Origin: Favolaschia claudopus
Lineage: Eukaryota; Basidiomycota; Agaricomycetes; Agaricales; Mycenaceae
Direction of reading: 5' to 3'
Assembly: GCA_037176885.1 (NCBI GenBank)
Contig: JAWWNJ010000007.1
Coordinates: 3,038,001 to 3,102,000 of the forward strand
Length of the DNA: 64,000 nt
In this document: positions 35,583 through 47,901 of the stretch, piece by piece
Numbering within the stretch: the stretch's first letter is position 1
Layout of the letters: each line of letters begins with the position of its first letter
Made by a program: the position numbers and the translations under genes
Notes under the pieces: generated by a model
Told to the model about the DNA's origin: nothing
Databases searched by the model: none
The model's input: only the letters and a program-made list of their open reading frames with translations

Positions 35583-36440
35583 ATGGAAGCCTTCTTCGAC
35601 AACAAAACCAACATTATCAATGCCCACATCTGCGCCGTACGCGACGATGCTGTGATGTATACGCTGGAAACCAAGTTCGAGTTTGGCGGACGTGTACGCA
35701 CTGTTCTGCGCGACGAGAATCCCCTGCCCGGGTCCAGCTCTGCCGTTGTTGGCGCGATAAACTGGAAAGACAAGACGATTGAAGCGAATGGGCATAAACG
35801 CAAGTGCGAGGATCTTCGGCGGACGACAGGATTTCTTTTCACCAGGTGCATGAATTTTCCGACACGCTGGCAGGGGGGTGATTAGGGGGTGGTTGCTAAG
35901 CGGCTATTTGTAGGAAACAGTTCTGGAGATGGTCCTCAACGCGGATTGAATACGAATTGTCGTACACTCACGAGGAATGGAAGGTTTGTGCCCTTTAAGC
36001 TCCTCGGCCACTCGTCCTCACTAATGATCATGCGATAGGCCACGACAGAAGAGGGTAAAACAACCGCTGGCACATTTATCACCCCGTTTCGCCCACATTT
36101 ATTCGGCCCATCCAAGCGACCCATTATCAAGTTATCTCAAACAGCGTTGCTCGAGGATGAAGTGTTTTTATTGATGGTATTCATTTACGAGGAAGTAAAG
36201 CGGCAGGATAGAACGGTGCGTCTACTTCTTCAGTTTGGGTATCCATATGACGAGCAAGTCTCATGGCCAGAACACATCTTTGTCGGGCGGGACCAGTTCC
36301 TGGTAACAGGAATTGGCACCTGTTTATGCGACGTGTCACTCGAAGCGATTGCAAGAACCTACTCTACTTTGTGTTCCGATAGGTGCTACTATACATACAT
36401 GTTGAAAGAATTATTAACTAGTCAGCATATCAATCGTTGA
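35583..36440 (+). CDS. DUF6593 protein
   Basis: Exons 35583-35845, 35914-35983 and 36039 onward join in frame. The protein starts MEAFFDNKTNIINAHICAVR and shows the beta-rich DUF6593 pattern: an alternating strand region ending in a Thr-Val pair, VVGAINWKDKTIEANGHKRK, FLFTRKQFWRWSSTRIEYEL, and near the C-terminus LEDEVFLLMVFIYEEVKRQD. This basidiomycete family of small proteins resembles a Tubby/LURAP1-like barrel in shape; its role is not known. A GTGCGT donor at 36216 may open one more intron, so the last 75 codons are unsure. If read through, the stop overlaps the end of the neighbouring minus-strand gene by about 10 bp. Confidence 0.78.
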
Positions 36441-38158
36441 ATCTCTCCCTCCCAACTTCTGGCCACGCATTCAACACACCGCCGTTGTGACCGAAATTCA
36501 GACTCCCAATTTGAAACTTCCCGTGACCCTCTACGTCTGGACGAACGGCCACGTTCTGGATGGAAAAATGACAGGTAACAGTTAGAACTTGCAATGTGCG
36601 TTTCTTTGTCAATGTAATGCCGTCCCCTTACCTCTGACATGGACCCTCGGAACACCGGCGCACTTGTCGTAGGTGCGGGTGAAATAACTTCAGACAGCTT
36701 GGAAAGCCCAGGCGGCTTCAATTGGGTTCGGAGATGCTTCCGGAAGTTGAGCCTGCGGGACGTGTGAGAGATCAAGAAGGTTCCTATGTGAAGGAGAACT
36801 TGCGTGGCGAGGAGGCCGTTGGAATACATGCGACCGAGAGAAAAATGCATAGCCTGCTCAGTGATCAGAAGTGACTGAAGTATATATAATATGGAAACTT
36901 TGCACCAAGTATACGTATGTGTTGGGTAGGGCGAGGTACTGGGTGACGGACCGGAGGTCAAGAAGAGCTTAGCAAGGATATTGATACCAAGTGCTGCAGA
37001 ACTCACCGTGATCAGGCACCCCAAGGCAAGAAGACTAGAAAATGGCAAATGCGCAAGAGAATGAGAAATTAGAATGAGCCAAAATCAGACACTACTAGTC
37101 CAGATTCGTTACGATGCGTACGTACCTTGTTGCGAGACCAGTCGCAAGAGTGAATTGTATAATGCGCGAAAGGAGTGAATTTATGCTAAATTTCCCGATG
37201 AATGACCTAGACAAGCAGAGATCAATGCAAATGCTTTGAGCAACGCACCGTGTAAAAACCGTCCTCTCGTTATACAGATACCAGCACAAAATTCCAGCAA
37301 TAGAAACGTCCACTAAAGAATTGATCTAAGCCTGCCGTCCCGGATCTGAGTTAAATGAACCATGTTGACCGATCGCTCCAAGTCCGAAGACCACCACCAC
37401 TTGCGCCGTACACCCGCCGCCGACTGCCGTGAGTGGGAGAACCACGCGTCTGTCTTTCAAGCTTTGACCGGCCATAACGATGTCGAGGATGCCCGTCGCT
37501 ATGCATCCGACTGCTAGACTTCCTGTGAGGACCGCGTTTTGGCTGAATTTCCAGATGCTGAACGACATGTAACATCATATTGAATTGATTCTATCGAATA
37601 TCAACAAGCTGAAGGAAAGAGACGAACCGATGTACAAAAAATGCTTGACACCCCATGACTGTCAAGGGCAAGACAATCATGTGTGTATCGAGGGGTATTG
37701 TTGTTTCGAGAAGAGCTGCATTGTTACCCCAGCTACGCACGAGGTAGTGATACACAGCTTGGCAGATGAGGAGGAGGTAAGCGAGGTCCAGAGTCCTTCA
37801 ACAACGTTGGCGAACTTGAAGATCAACAGCTGAAAACTTACCAGACATAGGCGACCTAACGACAATCGAATTCTGTTTCGTAAATTTCATCATAAATACG
37901 ACTTACTAGAGCCTTCAGTCGCCAAGAATCTTCCGGGAAGGTCTCATAATATACGAAAGCTTGGAGAGAACCAACCCCCTGAAGGCTTCAGAGGCATTCA
38001 TTATTCTCGTGATTTGCAAGTACGAGGAGCAACGCACGTACAAAATTGAAACGAAAACTACCGCGATATATCAGTATCCGATCAAGAAAAGAAGAGTTCT
38101 CATACCTACCACCGACGAGGAGGGCTCCATATGTGGTCTCAAAATTGAGGGAGGTCAT
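36430..38158 (-). CDS. DUF6534 multi-helix membrane protein
   Basis: About ten exons begin at ATG 38158 (MTSLNFETTYGALLVGGVGS). They give helices in the DUF6534 order: LQAFVYYETFPEDSWRLKAL, VAYVWTLDLAYLLLICQAVY, QAFFVHRIWKFSQNAVLTGS, a Gly/Val helix ending GLGAIGQ, and VDVSIAGILCWYLYNERTVF. Then come the SFIGKFSINSLLSRIIQFTL block and the final SLGRMYSNGLLAT segment. A soluble tail ends in LNAWPEVGRERFND. The first introns have clean phases; those between 36600 and 37060 are less sure. These proteins resemble seven-helix receptors and are greatly expanded in mushrooms, but no ligand or function is established. The gene is tail to tail with the DUF6593 gene. Confidence 0.85.
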
Positions 38159-39679
38159 GGCGGGAAGGAAGCAAGCCGGCCTTGAGGCGCCTTGAGAAAA
38201 AACTTATAAGCGGCTCGTGCGACGCATGTCTCCACAAGCGGCCGAGGCATAATTTAGTCCCGTTGGGCCTCGTTGGACTTGTCGTTATTGTCAAGATCCA
38301 TCCAAGTGGTGTCGGGATGTCGGGATCTCGTCCCGGGCGTTACAAAACCAATATATTCCGCGAAACCGCGGAGGCTAGTGACCGCGGCTGCATGTCCTTG
38401 TCTGTGGCGCAAGACAAGGGAAATTGAAGCTATTCCAAGCAAATTTATGAATCTGACCTGGGACGCTTCCAGATTCCCGTGTCCATCTCAAACTTGTGCC
38501 TCATTCATTGTCAGATAGCAGTAGATGAGCTGAACACTTCTTGTTCCATTCGCCGGTCAAATTGAGAAATTACAGAAGACTGCTGCTCGTATGCGCTCGC
38601 TAGCTGATGATAGATTGACACTGGCAGATGATGAACATAGACAAAATCAATTGTTCCTTGAAAAACACTCACTGGGCCAAATGGGGTCGTCGACGACGAC
38701 CTCCGAAGCGCACCGAGGTCAGAAAAAGAACTTGAATTCATGAAGCAAACATAGAATTCTCCCTTGACGACTGCTCGTTACGGGAACCGACTGAGAGCGT
38801 TTGGATTTATTAGCATGTACGTGGACCGAGCGATAAAGACCGAACCCACTCAGTAAGAACGATACGAGTCATTAGTTAGATTTCAATTTTCGGGTTTGTT
38901 TTCATCTCAACAAATATTCGCAGATCCTGGATCCACCTTGGATCCACCGTATCATCTTCGCGCAGGGCGCATGCGGGCATCGATAATGTTAATGAGGTTG
39001 TCACCACCGTTGAGAAGCCCCCTGAGTATGAGGGAGCAAAGCGCAAGAGGGGAGCGACGCAAGAACTTTGAAGAAGGAAGGAGAAAGCCGAAAGCCGGAA
39101 CCGTGATTTGATCATTTAGATTTGATGGCATCGAACACGATCCCGTGACTCGCTTCCCCTTTTCGTGAACTTGTGAAGAGAATCTATCAGCGCATCTAAG
39201 TGATACATTTTATCACTGTTGAGCTCAACACTCGAGAATCCCCAAGTGAATAATCAGGAATCGCGCTCTATACTTATCAGCAGAGACCCAACCACCGAGG
39301 CGACGACTCGGACAACTTCGTCCACACATGCGCCGGGAATCAGGTCAGACAGGTTGATAGATCACGACCGATACACATACAGCTGATACGATTGTGGGTA
39401 AGGACAGTGAGATTACATCAGATTCATGGACAGGAGGACAGAATGCAAGGAGCGACAGCGGAGTTGAGAGTTCTAGAGTAGTCCGAGGGAGATAGTAAAG
39501 GAATGTGGGTTCATAGTGATACACCATAGATTGAGCGCAGGAACAGTAAGGAGAAGAGAGGATACCGAGCAAACAGAAAGCAATTGGGGTAACGAAATAC
39601 AGCGGGAGCGACAGACGGTCCATCGTGATATGATTTGAATGCGACGTGAAGCACGCATCAAGTTCTCTCCGCCTGTCCT
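38159..39679. other. Intergenic, no gene supported
   Basis: Minus-strand frames of 60-110 codons (for example 38511-38741 and 39345-39683) lack domains. Some hydrophobicity occurs in the latter but there is no continuation. No repeat or RNA gene was found. Confidence 0.4.
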
Positions 39680-40736
39680 TCAAACAGGGCGAGTGAGAGT
39701 GAGAGTCCTCCCCTGCCCATTGAACACAATCATCCCGAGAATGATGATGATCGCCGCAGCTTCGGTTTGGTCTTTCATCATCGCGCTGATAATTTCGTCA
39801 AAGTACCAGTGCCAGTCGTTGGCATTCTTCCATGCGACGAGGCAGGCCTTCATGGTTGGATCATGTGTGGCCCAGTTCCACACCTATGTGGCGGTAGCGT
39901 AAGAGTACGAGCAATGGTTTCGTTGATTGCGGGGAAGAAGTGACGACAGACAAGTGTACGAGGGGTGAAGATAGAGATAAAGGGAGTAAGTAAAACAGCA
40001 CAATAAATGCTACATTGGCTGACACGTACCCTGATAGACCCGTCCATGTACCTATACCACCCCCACATGCCAATGTCAAACTGGTCTCCGGAGCGGAGAA
40101 GAAATTCGCTGAAGGAAAGGTCAGTCGCGATATAGCAGTATATCCAAACAGCGGAAAGGAAACCCACACAATATACCCCGGCCCCTCCAAATTGACCCGA
40201 CTCATTACCATCTTAGTATTCCCACTTTCTTGCTCATACGGCTTCGCAACACTGATACTATGGTTCACCATCGGCCCAATGATCGCCAACAGCTCCCGAT
40301 CAGAGAAAAGCCACGAGCTCGCATCGTTCGTCACCGCCATTTGGTCCATATTCGCCAATTGAAGCGTAAAATTGAAATTCTTCAACTGCGAACGTAGCTC
40401 GCTCGGCACCAACCCGGTGCTGGGATTGGGACGCGGGCTCGATGCGACGCAGACGTTGATCTGATTGTGTACGAGCATATGTCCGTTTCTCTTGTTCGAG
40501 TAGCTGCGGTGGGAGGGCCGGACGGTGTTGTACTGTCCAGGGCGTTTGCTCTGCAGCATGAAACAGCTGACGCAGTAGCGGTCGCCGTTCGAGCAGATGT
40601 GAATGGGGACGCCCACTGCGCGGCCGGTGGAGGGGTTGACAATGAGGGGGGGTGGGCGGGGAATGTTTTGCTGGTATGCTGAGGGCCCTTGGACTTGAGA
40701 AAATACCGCCCCGTTTGGAGCAAAATACCCTGCCAT
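39680..40736 (-). CDS. Unknown 283-residue protein
   Basis: Three exons (40168-40736, 40030-40108, 39680-39883) join in frame. The N-terminus is Pro/Gln-rich (MAGYFAPNGAVFSQVQGPSA). Residues 40-60 hold HICSNGDRYCVSCFM, a possible CxxC metal site, and the middle is polar. The C-terminal third is Trp-rich (FDIGMWGWYRYMDGSI, VWNWATHDP, NANDWHWYFDEIISAMM) and then has a hydrophobic segment (AAAIIIILGMIVF) that could anchor it in a membrane. Donor GTGGGT and acceptor CAG at the first intron are chosen because they restore the frame. I do not recognise the family. Confidence 0.62.
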
Positions 40737-41395
40737 GTTGGAGGGCGAGCAAGAGCAGAGGAGTTACATGGAATTTTATACCCCAAGATAACAAAGCACG
40801 CGTCTTGACGACACAGAAGTCCTTCACAGCCAGGGAGAGAACAATAAGAAACTTGAAGTAGACGCTGAAGCTGGTAAGGCGACGCGGGGAGGACAAGCCA
40901 AGGACAAGCGTCGAGTCACCTCGAAGTCGCTGGAGCTATCAAAGAGACATAGCCTTATTGTAAGGAGACAGAGACAATCAACGAAGCCTCAAGTAGACAT
41001 TGTAATTCACAACGGCCGGCTACGAGCGCTACGCCTTGGTGACGGTGATAGACAAAAAACAAGAGTCGGCAAACAGCGGTGGCTGTACTTTGTTGTCAGT
41101 TTGCCGGACTTGCCGTCGGCCAATTTAGAAAACTTAAGTTCTTTTCGTTTTCTGCTACTTTGCTACAACCCACAATGTGTAGACTGACGAGGAAGGAGCT
41201 ACAGCCTCGCAAAACCTGGGGGGGGGGGCGATTCTCTCCTCCAAAAGGGACACCGATCCTACTTTGCTTTGATTCGTTCGAGTCATGATTACGAGCTCAT
41301 ATCCGTAGATTTCGAGAAGATTTTTGTTTCCACCTGACGCCAACGAGGATTCAGGCCTAGGATTTAAATAGCCAACTGTCTGTCTCTTGCTATAT

Positions 41396-42824
41396 TCATA
41401 TCTCGCTGAGAACTTCCTCTGTATACTCCATCAACCTCGCCACAGCAACATCCGATCCTCCGTATCCCTTCAGCGGAATGCCGTTCAGAAATCCCTGCGA
41501 AGGTTCAGAAGAGCGTTCAGTCAATGTTTCAGAAATGATTCGGTGTGGAAAAAAGGCTGGCAAATATAGGGCGGAAGGAGGATATAATGGAGACATACAT
41601 ACAATCTTAGCTGCAGCGGCGGAAGACGAACTTGAGTCGCCTGAGAAATTCGGCTGATAGTCCGCTGGGAAACTATGCGAGCCCACGACATCCCCATAGT
41701 TATCGCGAATATAGATACCACCTCGCTCCGATTCCGCGTCAAGTAGGGCGTGCAGCATATATTGAGCGCATTCGTCCTCCGTAAGGAATTAGAATTACAA
41801 TGCTAATGATGAAGCAAGAAAAAGATGACAAGCACGCTCACCTGCGGGATAACATGCCGCATAAACGCCACAATCCAACTCAACGGTGTCAGCAGCCATC
41901 CAGGGTAGAATAATTTCCCCTCCGTCGCGACTTGTCCGGGATATATATGGGTGAATGCAATTTGTGGATATTTCGTGCCGAACCACTGTACCGGTGATTA
42001 GTAAACTGGCTTTCCTACATTCAATTGAGAAAAAGGAAGACGAAACTCACAGCAACCAAGCCATCGTTGTACGCCGCTCCACGCATCATGCCTTTCATCG
42101 CTGCGCTTGACTGTGGGGGCGTAAGAACAAGTTCAGAGTGAATTCGAAATATAAGATAGAAACGCACGGTCACCGCGCCGTGTAGAAACTTCCAACTCGC
42201 CGCACGAGCCTCTACAAGGCCAAGATCATCGGTGGGGACCTTGAATCCTAATCCGGCGCCCAGAACAGTCATAACGTGTGCTCGTTGCCCCTCTTCCCGC
42301 GCTCGCACTAGGAGAGGGAGGAGATCTCGAGTGTAGAGGTAGCGGGCGAAATATCTGAAAGATAAGAAATCCAGCAATTCCTCGGTCTGTGGGAGAACAA
42401 AGCGAAACAAAACGCACCTCATAACCAGATGATTATCCAGCCCTTCCTCTGTCTCCCCACACTCTACCATAGAATTCGCCTTCGGTCCAGACGCCGTTAG
42501 CACCAGAAAATTGATACGCTGCAAGCGCCTCTTCAGCTCATCACAAACGGCACGCACGCCCTTCATGCTCGTTGCGTCGCAGTAGACGAACTCGTGTTTC
42601 CATTCGTCGCTGTCAGTTGGCTTCGGGAATCCTGCGAGGATTCGCGCAGCTGCTCCCGCATTCCGGCCTACGAGTATGATATGCGCGCGTCCGTCGGTTT
42701 GCCGCGCCAGTGCTTCCGCCATAGCCTGACCTACGCCGGAGGTGCCTCCCACAAAGACGGCGACTGGGGCATAGGAGGGGGAGAAAGCAGCGTTGGAAGC
42801 CGCGGCTGTTGAAAGGGAGGGCAT
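41396..42824 (-). CDS. Short-chain dehydrogenase/reductase (SDR)
   Basis: About six exons begin with MPSLSTAAASNAAFSPSYAP. The Rossmann nucleotide loop is clear (VAVFVGGTSGVGQAMAEALA), followed by HIILVGRNAGAAARIL, the DATSM turn after strand 4 and INFLVLTASGPKAN. Then come LYTRDLLPLLVRA, VMTVLGAGLG and the active-site Tyr in RGAAYNDGLVAV. The next exons give KYPQIAFTHIYPGQVAT, and the last ends LMEYTEEVLSEI. SDR enzymes use NAD(P) to oxidise or reduce alcohols, ketones and sugars. The usual YxxxK motif is YNDGL here, so the catalytic Lys is missing, which I believe is seen in several fungal SDR groups. The substrate is unknown. Confidence 0.85.
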
Positions 42825-43516
42825 AGCCAGAACTTTGAGTCGATGATCTTTTCGTGCCAAATTTTTTTGAATGTTTGAGGAGACTTGCGACTAGCCAAAA
42901 AAACAGGCGCTGGCTATATAGCAGACATTTCCCGCAATACTCGGAGCACCCCAAGAGTTGCCCGCTGGATGCGGTTCATCGCTGAGCAAGCTATGGATAA
43001 TGAGGAGTACGAAAGGCTGTCGGTAGAATCCCGCATTGATTGACAGATGCGCCGTGACGCCGTCAGCGGCGAGCTGTTCGCATCAAGCCTACTGCCCCCC
43101 GGGATTTGATCATCATCATCAAGCCGGATTGAGCCGAAAGCTTGACCACAACTCAACGGCGACTTGAACAATTCTGTGCCATACGCGGAAGAAAAAATAC
43201 GACAACTGCTTGTGTTCATTCTCTACGGAGAATCCGCCCAGTGTTAACACTCAAACAAAAAAGTTGAGTCTCTCGCAAGTCTCTCGAACAACTTCAAGGT
43301 TGAAATTTCGGCCAACATTGTTCATTGTGTAAGTATAGTCACTGCATTTGGTTCACTCGTGTCAGAACGTGATCAATACAAGTGGCATGATATCTCTGCC
43401 AGTGTCTTCATTGTTTGTTTTTCCCCGTGCGCGGGAAAGGCTCCATCCGCATAGGACGAAAATCCGCTCCCCACTTCACTCCCTCCCGCACACGTACTCT
43501 CCGAGTTCAACGTCGT
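42825..43516. other. Intergenic, no gene supported
   Basis: This is the promoter side of the SDR gene and the 3' side of the BCS1-like gene. No gene, RNA or repeat was found. Confidence 0.5.
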
Positions 43517-45888
43517 CTACTTATGCGTCTGCATCTCCCCGTCAACAGCAATCCTACTTGGAATAGGTGCCGTCACATCCCGCCCCATCTCTTTTCCCTT
43601 ACCAGTTTTCGCCGCGTCCCACCCCTCCCTCAACACCTGTAACCTGCGTTTCCTTGCCAGCTCCCTCTCCTCCCTCTTCCTTCGCTCATCCCGGATATCC
43701 TGCAGCCACGCGGCGGCCCCCTTCGCCGCCCCAACTGGCGAAGTCTTATGCGACTGTAGATATCCCTGCAATTCCGCCGTGGAAAACTCGCCTGGTGGGA
43801 TAGCCGCCGCGAAAGTTGCCGCTAGCTCGAAAAGGGTGGGTTTTTCTTGCGAGGGGCCTGGTTTCTCCAAAGCATCCGATGCGTGGATGCTATCCACAGA
43901 CTCTGTATTCTTGTCGTCTTTTCCAACAGACGATTCCGCCGTCGAGGAAGGGGATGACGAAGCAGCCGCGAAATCCGGAAACCGCGACTCAGGGAAGAAC
44001 CGCAAAAAGAGATCGTGTGCCTGCTGTCTCGTCGAGAGCTCATACTGAACTTTCATATCAATCCGTCCAGGCCTCAGCAGCGCAAGGTCGAGTCGATCAA
44101 TGTAATTCGTCTAGCGAATAATCAACCCATCAGCTTTTCGTCTCCAAAGAGAACGAATGAGAAGAATGAAGCAATGTACTCACAGTAGCGAAAAACAACT
44201 TCCCCTCCTCACTCCCCACCCCGTCGATAACGTTCAACAACCCAGAAAGTGTCACCTGCGAACGCACGGCTTCCCCACCCCCGCCGGCGCCCTTGAACTT
44301 TCCTTTCGACGGGAACGAATCAAAATCTGGCGGCCCTGCTCGACCGGCACCGAGCATACGGAGATATTCTTCCTCTTCGTCTTCACGGGACGCAAACGCG
44401 CAGTCAATGTCTTCGATGAGGAAGAGTGCTTGGCGCGGGATGGAAGAGGCGGCGCGTTGGAGGAACGAGTCGTCGACGCTGTGCGATGAGAAATTGAGTT
44501 TTCGGGATAGATCACAATACGAGCCTGACGGAGACAGACGTACAAATTCGAAGCGAGAGACAGCGAGTAAATTTCGAGATTCAGCGCTCCTGCGAGGGCG
44601 TAGATAGTTGATGCTATATTGGTTCGACTTTTCAGCCCACGAGTTGAATTGAAAATAATTGGACCAATACGCACTCTTCCCAGTCCCAGGAGGCCCATAC
44701 AAAAGATATCCCCTTCGATGTGGGATACCCGCTTCAACATACCAATCTTCCGTCGCGAGAAATTCCTTCGCATCATGCACCAAAGCGTCTACAACGCCGT
44801 CTTGAAGAATTACCGAGCTGCGGTGCCAAGATTATTATGAATGTGAGAAGGAAAGTTAAAAAGATGATATAACCGCACCTCAGAGGACGCCGGACCTTAT
44901 GTTTGACGTTAGTCCAGATCAACGCGGGGCCATATTGCGGCTGTATACCGGTGTCAAAGAACATCAATGTAAGAAAGGAAAGAAAGAAATGACAACGACG
45001 AACCGAATCCGCCAGGTGAATAACGACGTTAGGACGATTGACTTCGACGTAGCGAGCGCGTGCGTCTTCCACCAGAGCTGAGAGGAGTTTCAAATCCAAG
45101 GTGTAGATCCTGATATCAACAGGTCATACATAAACCAATGATCATGAGTGATAAGAGGGAACGCACGTCAAGTAGATAGTCGCAACCGTGGAATGTAATG
45201 CGAAAGGGTTCATCCGCGTGTCCCCCTCTTTGCTGCGTTTGATTTCGACCCAGTGGCCTTTCCAGCGGAATAGTTGAGGCGCTTGGTAGGTAGGGACGTA
45301 CTAAATGTCGGAATTCGGATGTCAGTACCATCAGCTCAAGTGCACTCCGAATTGTTTGCTACAGTAGCACACACCTCCGCGTTCCCCTCGACCTTGGGAT
45401 CGAGCCAGGTTTTAACAGACCATTTGCGACGCGAGTTCGTCGCAGTGACGGTAAACTCCTGTGACCTCCGCCAAACGTTCTCTTGTGTCTATCAGAAAAA
45501 GAATCGAAATGAGAATAACTTCGAGTGAAAGAGGGGGAAAGTACGAACGAGGAACAACACTATCCATTCATACGCAGGGTCACCCTCATTGAACTGCGCT
45601 GTAATCGAATACTCTACCCATCGTGAACAATTCAACATCAGAACCCTTTCATCGACAATCCAAGAACGACTCACGAAACCGCATCCTCGCAGTAACCCAC
45701 TGAAAGAGCCTCCTCCCCGTCTCCACGATCGAGCCCAGAATCAACATCCTGATGCTCGATCCGAGAAATGCCGAGGAAAGCATCCCAACCGCGGCGAAGA
45801 TCGACGAGAGGCCCATGAAGGAGGTGAGCCATTGGGTGAGGGGGTTTGCGGTGCCGTCGCCGAAGGGGTTGTGTGGGTCGAAGGACAT
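43517..45888 (-). CDS. BCS1-type AAA ATPase
   Basis: Several exons begin MSFDPHNPFGDGTANPLTQW. A membrane segment (IFAAVGMLSSAFLGSSIRML) precedes the BCS1-specific domain: QFNEGDPAYEWIVLFL, TQENVWRRSQEFTVTAT and YVPTYQAPQLFRWKGHWVEI. Then comes the AAA module with Walker A GPPGTGKS, Walker B ALFLIEDIDCAF, QVTLSGLLNVIDGVGSEEGK and the arginine-finger region LALLRPGRIDMKVQYEL. Yeast Bcs1 inserts the Rieske protein into respiratory complex III in the mitochondrial inner membrane. Mushrooms carry several Bcs1-like paralogues, so this may not be the orthologue. A Ser-rich insert and a long basic C-terminal helix, absent from short Bcs1 proteins, favour a paralogue. Confidence 0.88.
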
Positions 45889-46348
45889 GATTGTCAGCTA
45901 AAGTTTGAATTTTCAGAATGCTGGAGGTTAAAAGGCGAGTGAGAGTAAGAGGGAGAGGAGGGGTGGTCACTCGGAATTGGCGCCGTTGGCAGTGCGCAGA
46001 GTACAAGAGCTCGCCACAGACGCTGGGAGCAAATGTAGGCGCCCACTACAGCCTCGTGTTGATGGACCCTTGACTATTAGTAGCGTGTTGCGCCATGAGG
46101 CGCGCTCGTCGCGTCGGGATTCATGCGGATCCCGCGGTTCCACCCGGGCTGACGAGGAGGAGGAGGAAGAGATCGAGAGCACTCTCCATCAATCCGGCTG
46201 TATTCTTTCCTGACCGTTTGAGCGCGAGTGAAACCTCAGAGCCACAAAAATCGAAAGGGAGATGTCCGTGATGCACTCGGCATTTTCATTTTTGAACAAA
46301 GACTCTTTTTCATCCGCCGAGAACAGGTTTGCTTTGTGGTCCCGCATC

Positions 46349-46355
46349 TATAAAG
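46349..46355 (+). promoter_or_regulatory. TATA box
   Basis: TATAAAG lies about 90 bp before the ATG at 46442 in a suitable position for the following single-exon gene. Confidence 0.45.
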
Positions 46356-46441
46356 ACGGTTCCACCCGCCGCTCTTTCTCCAGGAAGCTCACAAGTCTTG
46401 AACAACAACGAAATCCTATTTAAAACCACTCACACTCTCTC

Positions 46442-47179
46442 ATGCTCTCGTTCAATTCCACCAAGAACAACATCTTCTCGGCATCCACCCCGAACCTCCT
46501 CGGGACGCTGGCACCGACGTCGACGTTCGCGTCCGCCACTCTGATTCGATCATCAGCAGTGGCGCGAATTCACTCCCGCGAGCCACTCGTCGTCACCTCG
46601 GCCCCCTCTAGCCCTTCCCGACGCCGCTTCCGCCCATCTCTCGCAGCCCCCGAGGCCGTGCGCAAGCTGTACAAGACCTTGAAGTGGACCACGTCCAAGA
46701 GAAAGTCGGCCTCCGAGCACAAAGTCCCCGGCTCGCCAACTCGGGGCGGCACTTGGACGATACCCCCGTCGCCCCGGCGCGCCACTTCCACCAGAGGCCG
46801 CGTCCTGGTCAAGAAACGCGCCAGCAGCATCTCCAATCGCGCGATGTTCCGCGCTCGCATCCACGTCTCCGAGTTGGACGACGAGGAGAAAGAGGTGGAT
46901 GGGAGCTCCGACGAGGAGAACCAGGCTCAGTATGCGACAGCGTACCCAGATTCACCGCTCTCCTCGGGCTTTTCCCCGCCTCCATCTACCCCCCTCGATC
47001 CCTTCGCGACGCCGCCGCAGAGCCCGACTCGGGGCACGCTTGTCGTGCTTGATAATAGTAGCCCGCGGAGCATTTCGAGCAGCTTCCGTCGTAGGCGCCA
47101 AGCGAGCAAGATCGTTCAGAAGTTGGGGGTGGAGGCAGCGGGGGCGGCGGAAGAATATGCGACGAAGAAGAAGACTTAG
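46442..47179 (+). CDS. Basic Ser/Pro-rich protein of unknown function
   Basis: A single exon of 245 codons begins MLSFNSTKNNIFSASTPNLL. It is strongly basic, with many Ser-Pro and Thr-Pro pairs (SAPSSPSRRRF, PPSPRRATSTRGR, TPPQSPTRG) that look like cyclin- or MAP-kinase sites. One acidic block (DDEEKEVDGSSDEENQ) occurs in the middle. No folded domain is evident. High third-position GC, an upstream TATA box and a C-rich leader support expression. It may be a regulatory or cytoskeletal adaptor, but that is only a guess. Confidence 0.65.
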   Translation: MLSFNSTKNNIFSASTPNLLGTLAPTSTFASATLIRSSAVARIHSREPLVVTSAPSSPSRRRFRPSLAAPEAVRKLYKTLKWTTSKRKSASEHKVPGSPTRGGTWTIPPSPRRATSTRGRVLVKKRASSISNRAMFRARIHVSELDDEEKEVDGSSDEENQAQYATAYPDSPLSSGFSPPPSTPLDPFATPPQSPTRGTLVVLDNSSPRSISSSFRRRRQASKIVQKLGVEAAGAAEEYATKKKT

Positions 47180-47901
47180 GAAGTCGCGGTAGATAATCAT
47201 GATGTATACCAGGCAATAAGACGTAGTTATGCAAGTTGAATATGGCGGCACATAATGCTGAACATACGCCCAAGACGACAGCGAGGTCGAGGGCGAGTGG
47301 AGGTAAAAAGAAGGAGAGTCTGTTTCCCGTCAAATTTTCGTAAGTCATCAAAGCCATCTGATAGAAGGTGATCCGAATTGGTGGCTGTACTTTGGCCTCT
47401 TTACCTCTGCGATGATTCAAAATCTTCAAAAAAATTCCAGAAGCTGTTAGACCGCTGTAGTTCGTCGATACCTGGTGCCGACGATTAATTCAGCTGGCCC
47501 AGTTGTCTACTCCTCTATCTGTACCTGAGGATCTCGCTCATGGTGCAGTTTTCTATTCGTGCACCGGTGCACGTTGCTCCTGCAGCACCTCGTCCAGGAG
47601 TCGTCCTCAGCGCACCCTAGATGTGCCGGTGCAACGACCGCTGGATAAGCCGAATGCTTTCTCGTCCGCGGTCAGATGTCCAGGTGTCTTCCTAAGCGCA
47701 AAATCACTTCGACGAGGAATGGTCATGCAAGTAAGATCATCAGAAATTCGTTACAATCCGACTCATACATTGGAAAGCGCAGACAAACCGTACAACAACA
47801 GCGATAGCAAGAATAACAGCACAAGAAGAAAACCTTCGGTCATCTCTTGACACGGCGATATTGACAACTGACAGCAAGACTTTACGAAGGAGGGGACCAA
47901 T
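47180..47901. other. Intergenic, no gene supported
   Basis: The region lies between two genes that converge on it from either side, so it holds two 3' flanks. GCACCGGTGCAC palindromic sequence near 47559-47571 is the only structure noted. No gene is supported. Confidence 0.45.

Noticed and set aside
41218..41228. Run of guanines
   Set aside because: A single G-run without three partners nearby; not a convincing G-quadruplex.
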